From Pseudodesulfovibrio senegalensis (GTDB taxonomy: Bacteria > Desulfobacterota > Desulfovibrionia > Desulfovibrionales > Desulfovibrionaceae), in NCBI RefSeq assembly GCF_008830225.1, contig NZ_WAIE01000002.1, positions 372,001 through 436,000 of the forward strand: DNA of 64,000 bases. The letters run 5' to 3'. The notes under the pieces are model-generated. The model did no database searches, was not told the DNA's origin, and worked only from the letters and a program-made list of their open reading frames with translations. Positions 51,738 to 60,532 of this stretch are shown one piece after another (positions within the stretch are counted from its first letter, which is position 1; the number at the start of each line of letters is the position of its first letter). The translations under genes and the position numbers were made by a program.

Positions 51738-54700
51738 GTGGCAGTGAAAAATGTAGCACGCATAGCGTTGACGCTTGCCGTCCTGACCTTCGCAGGGAGC
51801 CTTGGTTCCCTCCCGGCGCAGGCTCTTGGCGTTCGTGTTGCCTCCGGCGGTGATTCCGACCGCATGACCCTGACGTTCGATGCCGGAAGCATTCCGGACT
51901 ACTCGGTGCGACGCACCGGTGGCACCACCGTGACTGTGCAAATGCCCGCCGCCGCATGGCAGGGCGAACGCAAGCCGGACATCCCGTCGGTGCGTGGCGG
52001 CAAGATTGTCGCCTCGGTCAAGACATCCGGCAATTCTCTGCTCATCACTACCAAGACAAAGGCCTTTGGTTTCATCAAGGTGCAGTCGCCGGACAAGCCG
52101 CAGGTGCTTATTCAATTTTTCCGCGACCCCATCGGCGCACGCTGGAAGCCGCCGTCCGAGCGCAAGCCTTTGCCACAGGTCCGGCCCGAGCCTCGTCCGG
52201 CTCCCAAGCCTAGACCCGGGCCCAAACCTGCGCCCAAACCAGCGCCCAAACCGGTAGCAGAACAACCCGCCGCCGAACGGACGGCGCCTGCAGCACAGCC
52301 TCAGGTGACGGAAAGCGACCTTGGCCCGGAAGGCACCAAACACAAGCCGTTTTTTTCCGTACCACACACTGTGCGAACCTCGGTTGCGCCGCCTCCGGGC
52401 GCGGACAATGGTACCGCTGCCCACGCCATGCGCTTCAAGGCCACGGACAAAGACGCCGAGGAAGTCAAACTGGCCGAGTTGGAAGGCGCGGACAGCGCCC
52501 GGGCACCCGTGGTTGCCTTGCCCGGTTCCGAACCCTTGCAGGGGCAGGGTGATGCCGGGGTGCGCGGCAGCGTGGTTCCGCCTCCGGCCCAGATGCCGCT
52601 TTCCGGCGTGGCCACTCCTGGGGACAACGCCTCCGCTGCTTCGGCAACCGTTGCCATGAGCGCGCCTCCTGCTGAAACGCAGGGCGAGTCTTCGGTTTCG
52701 CAGACGGTGTCGCCGCCGCAGGACATTGCGCCGCCAGTGCATTCCGTTGCTGCGGGCAGCGGTGCCGCTGTTTCCGGAGCGGTTGCACCGCCGCCTGATT
52801 TTTTGGAAGATTCCGGACAGCAGGCGGTTGCACAACCCGAAGTTGTGGAGGAACCTGCGCCCGCGCCTGAACAGGTTGCCGAGTCGGCACCCGACGAGGC
52901 TGTACAGCAGGAAAACGCTACAGACGAGGCTTTGCCGGAAGACGGGGCTGACGCTGTCGCTGAAGACGCCGCACAGGCTCAGGCTGAACAACCTTTGACC
53001 GAAGAGGACAACGCCACCCGCATGGTGGAGAAATTGCGCAACGATGCGCTTGAAGCGCAATCGTTGATGATCAACGGCAACCTGCTCGCCGCCAAGGAAG
53101 CCTTTGAAAAGCTGCTGCCCAATGCCTTGCTGCCGGATGCCCTGCGCGAGGAGGCCTTGTATTCCCTTGGCGACATCAATATGCAGCTGTATTCCGCTGA
53201 TCCGGCCGACAAGTTCGACGAGATCGCCGGGGCCTATACCGAGGCGCTCAACTACAACCCGGATTCCCCCAAGGCTCCGCGAGCGCTGGTCAATCTGGGG
53301 CTGATCAACCTCAAGGTGGGCAACCTGCCCGAGGCCAAGGCGTATTTCAGCATCCTGCAGAACAAGTACCCGGACGATCAGGTCATTCCGTCCATCAGCT
53401 ACTATTGGGGCGAATACTATTTTCGCAAGGGCGAATACCGCAAGGCCGCAGACCAGTTGCAATACCTTGTGCAGACGTATCCGGAAAACGAATTGGTCAA
53501 GGACGCGGCCTTTCTTTTGGCGCAGGCTCTGGAGCGCATCGGTTATGATGAGCAGGCCTTCCAGATCGTGGACTATATCGACAAACGCTGGCCAGACTAC
53601 TACATGGCTCGTCCCGAGTACCTTCTGCTTGCGGGCGGCATCGAGATGCGGCTCAAGAAGTACGCCTTGGCCAAGGACCATTATTTTACCTACTACAACC
53701 TCAATCCCGAGGCCGAGTCCGCGGACATCGCATTGGGCCGTATTGGGGATATCTACCTGACGCAGGGTTTCAAGCAGGCCGCTCGTGAAATTTATGAAAA
53801 AGCGGCCAGGGACTACCCGGACAAGGAAGGCGGACTGGTTTCCAAGATGCGTCTGGCAGAGGAGGGGATTTACGATGATCCCACCATGGTGCAGATGGTT
53901 TCGGTGTTCGACAGGCCGTACACCCTGCGTCCGGTGAATGTGTATGAAGACATTGTGGAAAAATATCCGGACAGTCCTCTGGCCCCGGTGGCGCAACTCA
54001 AGCTGGCCATGTGGTACGCCTTCCACAAGAAATACGCGGACGCGCTCGGCGCCTCGCAGGATTTCATCGACAAGTTCCCGGGCAGCGACCTCAAGGACCG
54101 GGCGCGCGCGCTTGGAGACAAGGTCTTTGCGTTGGCTGTTCCCCAATTGGTGGAAGAAGGCAACTACAAGCGTGTGCTGCGTTACTGGGAGAGCTACGAC
54201 TTTATCGGCAAGGGTGACACCAAGGTGGACGACAATACCAGGCTCATGGTGGCTACCAGCTATTGGAAGATGGGCCAGCCCGATCAGGCGCTGGAAATCA
54301 TCAAGCCGTATCTGGGCGATACCCAGATCCCCGACATTTCCAGCAAGGCCATTGATCTGGCCGTGGGCATTTATCTGGACCAGTACGCCTGGGACAGCAT
54401 GAACAAGCTGGTGGACCATGCCACGCAAAAATGGAAGCTGGAGCCGCGCCAGATGCGCCAGCTGAAATATGCCCGCGCCATGGCCCTGCAGAACATGGGC
54501 GAGGCAAAAGAGGCTTTGCCGCTGTGGGCGGAACTGGGCATGAATCCCGAGGTGGACCCGGCGTTCCGTGGTTACGCCATGTACTACATGGCCAAGGACG
54601 CCATGAAGCGTCAGGACCTTAAACGGGTATTCGCCTATGCGCAGGAGGCCCTGACCCTGCTTTTGCAGACTGACGGCGACCCGGAAAAGGTCAAGGACGC

Positions 54701-54992
54701 GGTGCTCATGTCCATATACGCCACCGAGCGTTCGGGACGGTATGAAGAAGCCCTCAAGTGGGCGCGTGAGTATGATAGGTACATTACTCCGGAAAACCCG
54801 GAATGGGCGCCCACACGTTTCAAGCTTGCCCGAATCTACAAGAAGGCCGGGGCTATTGAGGAATGGAAGAAGCTTTTGCAGGACATCATCGACAAACGTC
54901 CTGATTCCCTGCAATCCTCGCTGGCACAGGCCGCCCTCGACAATTACGCCGTGGAGAATCAGGCCCGCGAATACAGTCCCGCACCACAATAG
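51738..54992 (+). CDS. large exported TPR protein with N-terminal AMIN-like domain
   Basis: A 1084-residue protein. Residues 1-30 form a signal peptide (ALTLAVLTFAGSLGSLPAQA). An AMIN-like beta domain follows (about 31-135). A Pro/Ala/Lys-rich linker (about 140-420) has near-repeats of PKPAPKP. From about residue 430 to the end there are TPR repeats (KAPRALVNLGLINLKVGNLP; FRKGEYRKAADQLQYLVQTY). The start is GTG at 51738 without a clear ribosome site; GTG at 51744 is equally possible. It is likely periplasmic and part of a protein complex. It follows the sigma54 activator by 59 bases. Confidence 0.78.
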   Translation: MAVKNVARIALTLAVLTFAGSLGSLPAQALGVRVASGGDSDRMTLTFDAGSIPDYSVRRTGGTTVTVQMPAAAWQGERKPDIPSVRGGKIVASVKTSGNSLLITTKTKAFGFIKVQSPDKPQVLIQFFRDPIGARWKPPSERKPLPQVRPEPRPAPKPRPGPKPAPKPAPKPVAEQPAAERTAPAAQPQVTESDLGPEGTKHKPFFSVPHTVRTSVAPPPGADNGTAAHAMRFKATDKDAEEVKLAELEGADSARAPVVALPGSEPLQGQGDAGVRGSVVPPPAQMPLSGVATPGDNASAASATVAMSAPPAETQGESSVSQTVSPPQDIAPPVHSVAAGSGAAVSGAVAPPPDFLEDSGQQAVAQPEVVEEPAPAPEQVAESAPDEAVQQENATDEALPEDGADAVAEDAAQAQAEQPLTEEDNATRMVEKLRNDALEAQSLMINGNLLAAKEAFEKLLPNALLPDALREEALYSLGDINMQLYSADPADKFDEIAGAYTEALNYNPDSPKAPRALVNLGLINLKVGNLPEAKAYFSILQNKYPDDQVIPSISYYWGEYYFRKGEYRKAADQLQYLVQTYPENELVKDAAFLLAQALERIGYDEQAFQIVDYIDKRWPDYYMARPEYLLLAGGIEMRLKKYALAKDHYFTYYNLNPEAESADIALGRIGDIYLTQGFKQAAREIYEKAARDYPDKEGGLVSKMRLAEEGIYDDPTMVQMVSVFDRPYTLRPVNVYEDIVEKYPDSPLAPVAQLKLAMWYAFHKKYADALGASQDFIDKFPGSDLKDRARALGDKVFALAVPQLVEEGNYKRVLRYWESYDFIGKGDTKVDDNTRLMVATSYWKMGQPDQALEIIKPYLGDTQIPDISSKAIDLAVGIYLDQYAWDSMNKLVDHATQKWKLEPRQMRQLKYARAMALQNMGEAKEALPLWAELGMNPEVDPAFRGYAMYYMAKDAMKRQDLKRVFAYAQEALTLLLQTDGDPEKVKDAVLMSIYATERSGRYEEALKWAREYDRYITPENPEWAPTRFKLARIYKKAGAIEEWKKLLQDIIDKRPDSLQSSLAQAALDNYAVENQAREYSPAPQ

Positions 54993-55010
54993 CTTTTGGG
55001 AGGTTCCCTC

Positions 55011-55817
55011 ATGAACAGGCCTGCTGTCGTTGCCGGGCAGTTTTACCCCGGTACAGCCGCTGAACTCGATCATGCCGTGGACCAGTGCCTTGTGGCGGAA
55101 TCCCGTGAAAAACGTCCCACCGTGCTGGCCATGGTGCCGCATGCTGGCTATGTTTTTTCCGGGCCGGTGTGCGGCAGGACCCTTGCCGAGGCCGACCTGC
55201 ATTCCACAATCGTATTGCTCGGCCCCAACCATACCGGATTGGGTGCGTCTCTTTCCCTGTGGCCCGACGGCGCATGGGAGCTGCCCGGCGCGGAGGTGCC
55301 CGTTGATGACGGGCTCGCCGATATTCTGCTGCGGGAAATTCCCCAACTGACTGCTGATCGCGACGCCCATGTGCGTGAGCATTCGCTGGAAGTGGTGCTG
55401 CCGTTTTTGCGGCAGCTGCAGCCCAAGGTGCGCGTGGTCCCCATTGCGGTTGCCGAGCCGGACCCGGCCGTGCTTCAATCCGTGGGTACGGCTTTGGGGC
55501 GGACCCTTGCCGACCATGAGAGTCCGGTATCCATGGTGGTCAGCTCGGACATGAGTCATTATGTTTCCCACGAGCAGGCGCGCGAACTGGATGCCATGGC
55601 CCTTGAGCCTGTACTGCATCTGGACCCGGGCGGCCTGTATTCTGCCGTGCGCGAGCATCACATCAGCATGTGCGGGGTGCTGCCCATGACCCTGGCCCTG
55701 CATGCGGCCCGTGAAATGGGCGCCACCAAGGCCCGGCTGGCGGCATACGCCACCTCGGGTGAGGCCAGCGGCGATTATGAACAGGTGGTTGGCTATGCCG
55801 GGGTTCTGGTGAGCTGA
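55011..55817 (+). CDS. MEMO family protein (AmmeMemoRadiSam system protein B)
   Basis: A 268-residue protein of the MEMO1/class III extradiol dioxygenase-like fold. Seen: VAGQFYPG at the start, MVPHAGYVFSGPV near residue 45, LLGPNHTGLG near 75 and SSDMSHYVSHEQA near 180; the His and Asp residues fit a metal site. In many bacteria it occurs with AMMECR1 and a radical SAM protein; these partners are not adjacent here. GGGAGG precedes the ATG. It follows the TPR gene by 18 bases and is coupled to the next methyltransferase. Confidence 0.88.
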   Translation: MNRPAVVAGQFYPGTAAELDHAVDQCLVAESREKRPTVLAMVPHAGYVFSGPVCGRTLAEADLHSTIVLLGPNHTGLGASLSLWPDGAWELPGAEVPVDDGLADILLREIPQLTADRDAHVREHSLEVVLPFLRQLQPKVRVVPIAVAEPDPAVLQSVGTALGRTLADHESPVSMVVSSDMSHYVSHEQARELDAMALEPVLHLDPGGLYSAVREHHISMCGVLPMTLALHAAREMGATKARLAAYATSGEASGDYEQVVGYAGVLVS

Positions 55818-56491
55818 TGGACCATACCCATGCTGCAACACAATCCGGCAGGCTTTTTGACAAGCTGTACGCGGTCAGTCCGTATGACGGTCTGGATCCG
55901 GACCATTATGCGCTCGATCTGCAGGGCTGGGGAGCGGAGAATCCGCTGTTCGCACTGCTCATGAAACGCATGCAGCCCGGCCTGATTATCGAGGTGGGCA
56001 CATGGAAGGGGCGTTCCGCCGTGAATATGGGCAGGATGGCTCGTGATATGGACCTTGATACCGAGATCGTGTGCATCGACACGTTTTTGGGATCATGGGA
56101 GAATTGGTATGCCGAACCCGGCGAGTCCCCGCTGGGTTTCCATCATGGACGGCCAAGGCTGTATGAACAGTTTCTGGCCAACGTACTCAAGTCCGGACTG
56201 GAACAGGTGATCACGCCGTTGCCGTTGGACAGTGCCAATGCCTGCAAGCTGTTGGCCTGCCACAAGGTTCAGGCGGATATGATTTATATCGACGCCAGCC
56301 ACGAGTATGAGGGCGCGCGCAAGGATATTGCCGCGTACTGGGAATTCGTGCGGCCCGGCGGCGTGCTGTTCGGGGATGACTATTCGGACACCTGGCCGGG
56401 GGTGGTGCGGGCCGTGGGCGAGTTTTCCGAAGCCTGTGGGGTTGCGTATTCCACGGTGGAGGAAAAGTGGTACATGCAGAAGCCTGAGTGA
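55817..56491 (+). CDS. class I SAM methyltransferase (Methyltransf_24 type)
   Basis: A 224-residue protein. Motif I is IIEVGTWKGRSAVNMGRMA near residue 58, the acidic site is CIDTFLGSW near 85, and DMIYIDASHEYEGARKDIAAY near 160 is the typical family segment. The ATG overlaps the MEMO gene stop (TGATG). The target is unknown; relatives modify sugars or small molecules. It is the last gene of the activator-TPR-MEMO group. Confidence 0.82.
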   Translation: MDHTHAATQSGRLFDKLYAVSPYDGLDPDHYALDLQGWGAENPLFALLMKRMQPGLIIEVGTWKGRSAVNMGRMARDMDLDTEIVCIDTFLGSWENWYAEPGESPLGFHHGRPRLYEQFLANVLKSGLEQVITPLPLDSANACKLLACHKVQADMIYIDASHEYEGARKDIAAYWEFVRPGGVLFGDDYSDTWPGVVRAVGEFSEACGVAYSTVEEKWYMQKPE

Positions 56492-56522
56492 TTTCCGACA
56501 ACCTGTCGGAACGCTATACGTG

Positions 56523-56735
56523 TCAACAGCCTCGTTTGAAGCCTACCTCGGCCTTGCCGTTGATGACCAACACCGGAATTTTTTCCACCCCTTCGGAAAG
56601 CTTGAGCATTTCCTCCAGTTTGGACGGATCGGCCTTGACGTCGTGAAAGATCGCGTCGGGATAGGCGTCCCGCGCGCGTTTGGTATGTGGACAATTGTCT
56701 CTTCCGTAGATGATGACTGAATTTTCCATGGGCAT
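56523..56735 (-). CDS. small glutaredoxin-like protein (UXX-star type) with one-cysteine motif
   Basis: A 70-residue thioredoxin-fold protein: strand VIIYGRDN, active site CPHT (Cys15), then KRARDAY, and the cis-Pro region KIPVLVING. The second active-site Cys is absent, as in the UXX-star selenoprotein family, in which a Sec takes the first place; here the codon is TGT (Cys). The chain ends GFKRGC, so a second Cys is at the C-terminus. The ATG at 56735 has GAGG nine bases upstream; 56729 is possible. It is convergent with the methyltransferase. Confidence 0.78.
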   Translation of the reverse strand: MPMENSVIIYGRDNCPHTKRARDAYPDAIFHDVKADPSKLEEMLKLSEGVEKIPVLVINGKAEVGFKRGC

Positions 56736-56771
56736 GAGCATATGCCTCAATATTTTCTTTGGCAATGCATG

Positions 56772-56805
56772 AAAAGACGGCCGCCTCAGAAGAGACGGCC
56801 GTCTT
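56772..56805 (-). terminator. terminator after pnp
   Basis: A perfect 10-bp stem (AAGACGGCCG with CGGCCGTCTT), inner CTC/GAG pairing, and TTTTC on the minus strand lie about 25 bases past the pnp stop. Confidence 0.88.
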
Positions 56806-56830
56806 GATGTTTTGTTAGCGGAACGGATGC

Positions 56831-59050
56831 CTAGCGGCGTCCACCGCGACCTCCGCCGCGACGATCGTTGCGTCCGCCGCCTCGGCGGTCGCCGCCACGC
56901 GGGGCAGGGCGTTTGAAGTCTTCCAGATTCACTTCCTGACCGGCCTGCTCCATGAGCCATGCCTTGCGGGACAGGCGGATGCGTCCGCCCGGTTCCAGAT
57001 CAACGCACTTGACCGAGACTTCCTGTCCCAGCTTGAGCAGGTCGTCCACTTTCTCGATGCGTTCGAAGTCCATCTGGGAGATGTGCAGCATGCCTTCGCA
57101 GCCGGGCAGGATCTCCACCAGCGCGCCCACTTCAAGGATCTTGCGCACAACGCCGACGTAGTTTTTGCCGATTTCCGGCTTCTGGTCGTAGTAGAGTACG
57201 CGTTCCTTGGCCAGTTCCATGGCCTTGAGGGTCGGCGCAAATACCATGATGCGGCCGGAGTCCTCGATGTCGATGTCGGCCTGCGTTTCCGCGGTGATGG
57301 CCTTGATGTTCTTGCCACCCGGGCCGATGATGGTCCGGATCTTGTCCGGGTCCACGAACAGTTCGCACATCTGCGGAGCCATTTCGGAGAGTTCGGGGCG
57401 CGGTGCCGCGAGTTCTTCTTCCATGTGTTCGAGGATGTGCAGGCGGGCGTCCTTGGCCTGGTTCAGCGCGCGGCGCAGAACGTCGGAAGGAATGCCCTTG
57501 ATCTTGATATCCATCTGGATGGCGGTGATGCCCTCGCGGGTACCGGCCACCTTGAAGTCCATGTCGCCCAATGCGTCCTCGTCGCCGAGGATGTCGGTGA
57601 GCACGAAGTATTCGTCATCTTCTTTGCACAGGCCCATGGCAATGCCCGCAACCGGGGCGGCAATGGGAATGCCCGCGTCCATCAGCGCCATGGAGGAACC
57701 GCACACGGTGGCCATGGAGGAGGAGCCGTTGGATTCCATGATTTCGGAAACCACGCGCATGGTGAACGGGAAGCTCTCGGCATCCGGCAGCACCGGGCTG
57801 ATGGCGCGCTCGGCAAGTGCGCCGTGACCGATTTCGCGACGGCTGGGGCCGCGCAGCATGCGGGCTTCGCCCACGCAGTACGGCGGGAAGTTGTAGTGCA
57901 GCATGAAGCGCTTGGTGTCGTCGCCGATCAGGGTCTCGAAGCGCTGTTCGTCCCGGCTGGAGCCCAGGGTGGCAACGGCCAGTGCCGATGTTTCGCCGCG
58001 GCGGAACAGGGCGGAACCGTGGGTCATGGGCAGCAGGCCGGTTTCAACGGACAGGGGACGAACCGTGGTAGTGTCGCGTCCGTCGATGCGCAGGCCTTCT
58101 TCCTTGATGCGTGCACGCACGATCTTCTTTTCCAGCTTGCCGACGATGTCGCCGACCTGCTTGGCCTTGGCCTCGTCGTCCGGGAATTTTTCGCTGACAG
58201 CTTCCTTGGCCTTGGCCTTGGCTGCGGATTTGGCGTCTTTGCGGGCCATTTTTTCGGCCGTGGTCAGCGCGGTTTTGAGGTCGTCAGTGATGATTTCTGC
58301 CACGTAGGAAGACAATTCTTCGTCTTCTTCGGGGGCCTGCACTTCCATTTTGGCAACGCCGCATTTTTCACGCAGTTCATCCTGCATGGCGAAAAGGGGC
58401 TGGATTTGTTCGTGTCCCCATTCCAGAGCGTCGGCAACCAGATCTTCGGATACGAAATCACCGCCGCCTTCAACCATGACCACGGCGTCGCGGGAAGCCG
58501 CGAATACCAGGTTCAGGGCGCTGGAATCGGCAATTCCCTGATAGGTGGGGTAGAGAACGAATTCCTTGTTCACATAACCCACGCGGGCACCGGCGATGGG
58601 ACCTTCAAAGGGCATTTTGGAGATGTGCAGCGCAGCGGAGGCGCCGGTCAGTGCCAGCACGTCCGGGTTCACGTTCTTGTCTGCGGACAGGACCGTGGCG
58701 ATGACCTGAACCTCGTCGGCAAATCCCTTGGTAAACAGGGGGCGGATGGGGCGGTCGATGAGACGGGAAACCAGGGTTTCGCGTTCGGACGGACGGCCCA
58801 CTTCGCGGCGGAAGTAACCGCCGGGGATGCGACCGGCCGCATAGGCCATTTCCTGATAGTTGCAGGTCAGGGGGAAGAAGCCGCGGTCAATTTCCAACGG
58901 CTGGGTGGTGGCCGTGACCAGCACGACGGTGCCGCCGGATTGGATCCAGACCGCGCCGCTGGCCTGGTTGGCCATGCGTCCGCTTTCAATGGTAATGTCG
59001 ATGTTGCCGACCGTGGTGGTCAGGCTTGTCTTGTCAAACGGTTTGAGCAT
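56831..59050 (-). CDS. pnp: polynucleotide phosphorylase
   Basis: A 3'-5' phosphorolytic exoribonuclease. The 739-residue protein has two RNase PH-like cores (AGRIPGGYFRREVGRPSERE near residue 75; the second with the PNPase SDSSG-like site ESNGSSSMATVCG near 435), then KH (about 555-615, IIGPGGKNIKAI) and S1 domains (about 625-695). It ends in a Gly/Arg tail. ATG 59050 with AGGAGAG upstream is chosen. It is the last gene of the infB-rbfA-truB-rpsO-pnp series. Confidence 0.97.
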   Translation of the reverse strand: MLKPFDKTSLTTTVGNIDITIESGRMANQASGAVWIQSGGTVVLVTATTQPLEIDRGFFPLTCNYQEMAYAAGRIPGGYFRREVGRPSERETLVSRLIDRPIRPLFTKGFADEVQVIATVLSADKNVNPDVLALTGASAALHISKMPFEGPIAGARVGYVNKEFVLYPTYQGIADSSALNLVFAASRDAVVMVEGGGDFVSEDLVADALEWGHEQIQPLFAMQDELREKCGVAKMEVQAPEEDEELSSYVAEIITDDLKTALTTAEKMARKDAKSAAKAKAKEAVSEKFPDDEAKAKQVGDIVGKLEKKIVRARIKEEGLRIDGRDTTTVRPLSVETGLLPMTHGSALFRRGETSALAVATLGSSRDEQRFETLIGDDTKRFMLHYNFPPYCVGEARMLRGPSRREIGHGALAERAISPVLPDAESFPFTMRVVSEIMESNGSSSMATVCGSSMALMDAGIPIAAPVAGIAMGLCKEDDEYFVLTDILGDEDALGDMDFKVAGTREGITAIQMDIKIKGIPSDVLRRALNQAKDARLHILEHMEEELAAPRPELSEMAPQMCELFVDPDKIRTIIGPGGKNIKAITAETQADIDIEDSGRIMVFAPTLKAMELAKERVLYYDQKPEIGKNYVGVVRKILEVGALVEILPGCEGMLHISQMDFERIEKVDDLLKLGQEVSVKCVDLEPGGRIRLSRKAWLMEQAGQEVNLEDFKRPAPRGGDRRGGGRNDRRGGGRGGRR

Positions 59051-59087
59051 GTACTCTCCTCGCAAGTCTTTTATGCCTCGGCCTTGC

Positions 59088-59120
59088 GGGATCCCCGGCC
59101 TTTAGCCGGCTTGGGGAGGA
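59088..59120 (-). promoter_or_regulatory. hairpin in pnp leader
   Basis: On the minus strand GCCGGC-TAAAG-GCCGGG, flanked by CCCC/GGGG, forms a stem about 40 bases upstream of the pnp ATG. In other bacteria the rpsO-pnp spacer holds an RNase III site and pnp autoregulation; the sequence only shows a stem here. Confidence 0.4.
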
Positions 59121-59211
59121 ACTTTTGATCGTGTTCAAAAATGCCTTCCGCAGCCAACTAAGATTTCATCGGGGTCAAGCCTGCAAGGCTTTGGCCGTTA
59201 TTCATATGCAG

Positions 59212-59236
59212 ACGGGGGAGGCCCGGCCTCCCCCGT
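59212..59236 (-). terminator. hairpin after rpsO
   Basis: An 11-bp perfect stem (ACGGGGGAGGC with GCCTCCCCCGT) and a 3-base loop lie 18 bases past the rpsO stop. The T run is weak, so it may work as a stabiliser or partial terminator. Confidence 0.7.
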
Positions 59237-59253
59237 TGATCTCGATCTCGAAA

Positions 59254-59523
59254 CTATTTGCGCAGACCCAGGCGTGCGATCAGGTCGCGGTAGCGCTGGA
59301 TGTCTTTGCCCTTCAGGTAATTGAGGAGCTTTCTGCGCTGGCCGACCATTTTCAGCAGGCCAGTGCGAGAGTGGTGATCTTTCTTGTGGGTCTTGAAGTG
59401 GTCCGCAAGGTACTTGATGCGCTCGGTGAGCAGTGCAACCTGAACCTCGGGGGAACCCGTGTCGCCTTCGTGTGTCTTGTACTCGGCGATGACCTTTTCT
59501 TTGGCTTCAGCGTCCATAACCAC
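59254..59523 (-). CDS. rpsO: 30S ribosomal protein S15
   Basis: S15 binds 16S rRNA in the platform. The 89-residue protein has [17 protein letters not shown] and [21 protein letters not shown]. It starts with GTG at 59523 because AGGAGG lies eight bases upstream; the ATG at 59517 is too far from it. It lies between truB and pnp, the usual order. Confidence 0.97.
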   Translation of the reverse strand: MVMDAEAKEKVIAEYKTHEGDTGSPEVQVALLTERIKYLADHFKTHKKDHHSRTGLLKMVGQRRKLLNYLKGKDIQRYRDLIARLGLRK

Positions 59524-59587
59524 AGCGTTATCCTCCTGTTACAGTGTTCGTGTATATCGAAGCCGGAGTTCCCGCACGCGGGGCGCT

Positions 59588-60532
59588 CTATCCTTGTTGC
59601 CACAATCCGCGAAGTATGGACCATTTGAGCTGGTCGCCCTGGGGCTTGGCTTCCACCAAGGCCAGAACCGATCCTTCGGGGTCCAGAAGCATGGCCCGGT
59701 CGCCCGGCTTGCCCCAGAGCACTTCTCCGGGGTTAGCATTCACCGGGAGCCACGCACCGTTCTTGACGAGTTTCGTCAACTCTTCGGTGATCGTGAACCG
59801 TGCCCAGTGGGGCAGGGCGTCCGCAATGGGGATGACCCGCTGCGGAAGCTTCTCGGGCTCTTCAAGCACCTGATTCAGGTCGTATGCCTGATCCAGGGTG
59901 AAGGGCACGCTTGCCTCGCGGTTGAGGCTGGTAAGGACTGCGCCGCATTCAAGCCGCATCCCCAAGCTGTGGACCAGGGAGCGTACGTAGGTGCCAGCCG
60001 AGCACCCAACCTTGAATTCCGCGTCCGGAGGATTTACCTCCAGCGCTTCGGCATGAGAAATAGCAACGGCCTTTATCTTGACCGGCGTTTCCTTGCCCTC
60101 GCGGGCAAGAGCATACAAGGCTTTCCCATTATGCTTGGCCGCCGAATAGGCCGGAACTTCCTGTTCTGTCAACTCTTTCCAGGCAACAATTTCGCGCCGG
60201 ATGTCGTCGGCCGAGCCCGAAAATGGCGTTTCAGAGGTTGTTTCTCCTTGAATATCATAGGTATCCGTAGTGAAACCAACCCGAAACGTGCCGGTATATA
60301 TTTTTTCCTTGCTGGTCAGGTACGGGGCCAGTTTCGTTGCCTGCCCGAGCAGTACCAGCAACACACCTTGCGCCAGCGGGTCCAGTGTGCCGGCATGGCC
60401 GATCTTGTATTGCTTGAGCTGGTGTTTGATGTCGTTGAGGCAGTCCGTTGACGTCGGGCCGGAAGGTTTGTTCAGCACCAGTACCCCGTCCAGCTGTTCC
60501 TTGCTGCGCTTTTGTTTGCGTCTGCGTGCCAT
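59588..60532 (-). CDS. truB: tRNA pseudouridine-55 synthase
   Basis: It makes the T-loop pseudouridine in tRNA. The 314-residue protein has VLNKPSGPTST, the catalytic GHAGTLDPLAQGVL with Asp near residue 51, and the KIYTGTFRVGFTTDT segment. The ATG shares one base with the stop of the nrnA gene (60532), so translation is coupled. Confidence 0.96.
   Translation of the reverse strand: MARRRKQKRSKEQLDGVLVLNKPSGPTSTDCLNDIKHQLKQYKIGHAGTLDPLAQGVLLVLLGQATKLAPYLTSKEKIYTGTFRVGFTTDTYDIQGETTSETPFSGSADDIRREIVAWKELTEQEVPAYSAAKHNGKALYALAREGKETPVKIKAVAISHAEALEVNPPDAEFKVGCSAGTYVRSLVHSLGMRLECGAVLTSLNREASVPFTLDQAYDLNQVLEEPEKLPQRVIPIADALPHWARFTITEELTKLVKNGAWLPVNANPGEVLWGKPGDRAMLLDPEGSVLALVEAKPQGDQLKWSILRGLWQQG

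Noticed and set aside
51156-55841. A very long open frame on the minus strand opposite the activator, TPR and MEMO genes
   Set aside because: It is antisense to three well-supported genes, His/Arg/Gly-rich without any domain, and is explained by GC-rich codon bias in the plus-strand genes.
57083-59128. A long plus-strand open frame opposite pnp
   Set aside because: It is the mirror of a conserved pnp gene and has no start signal or domain.
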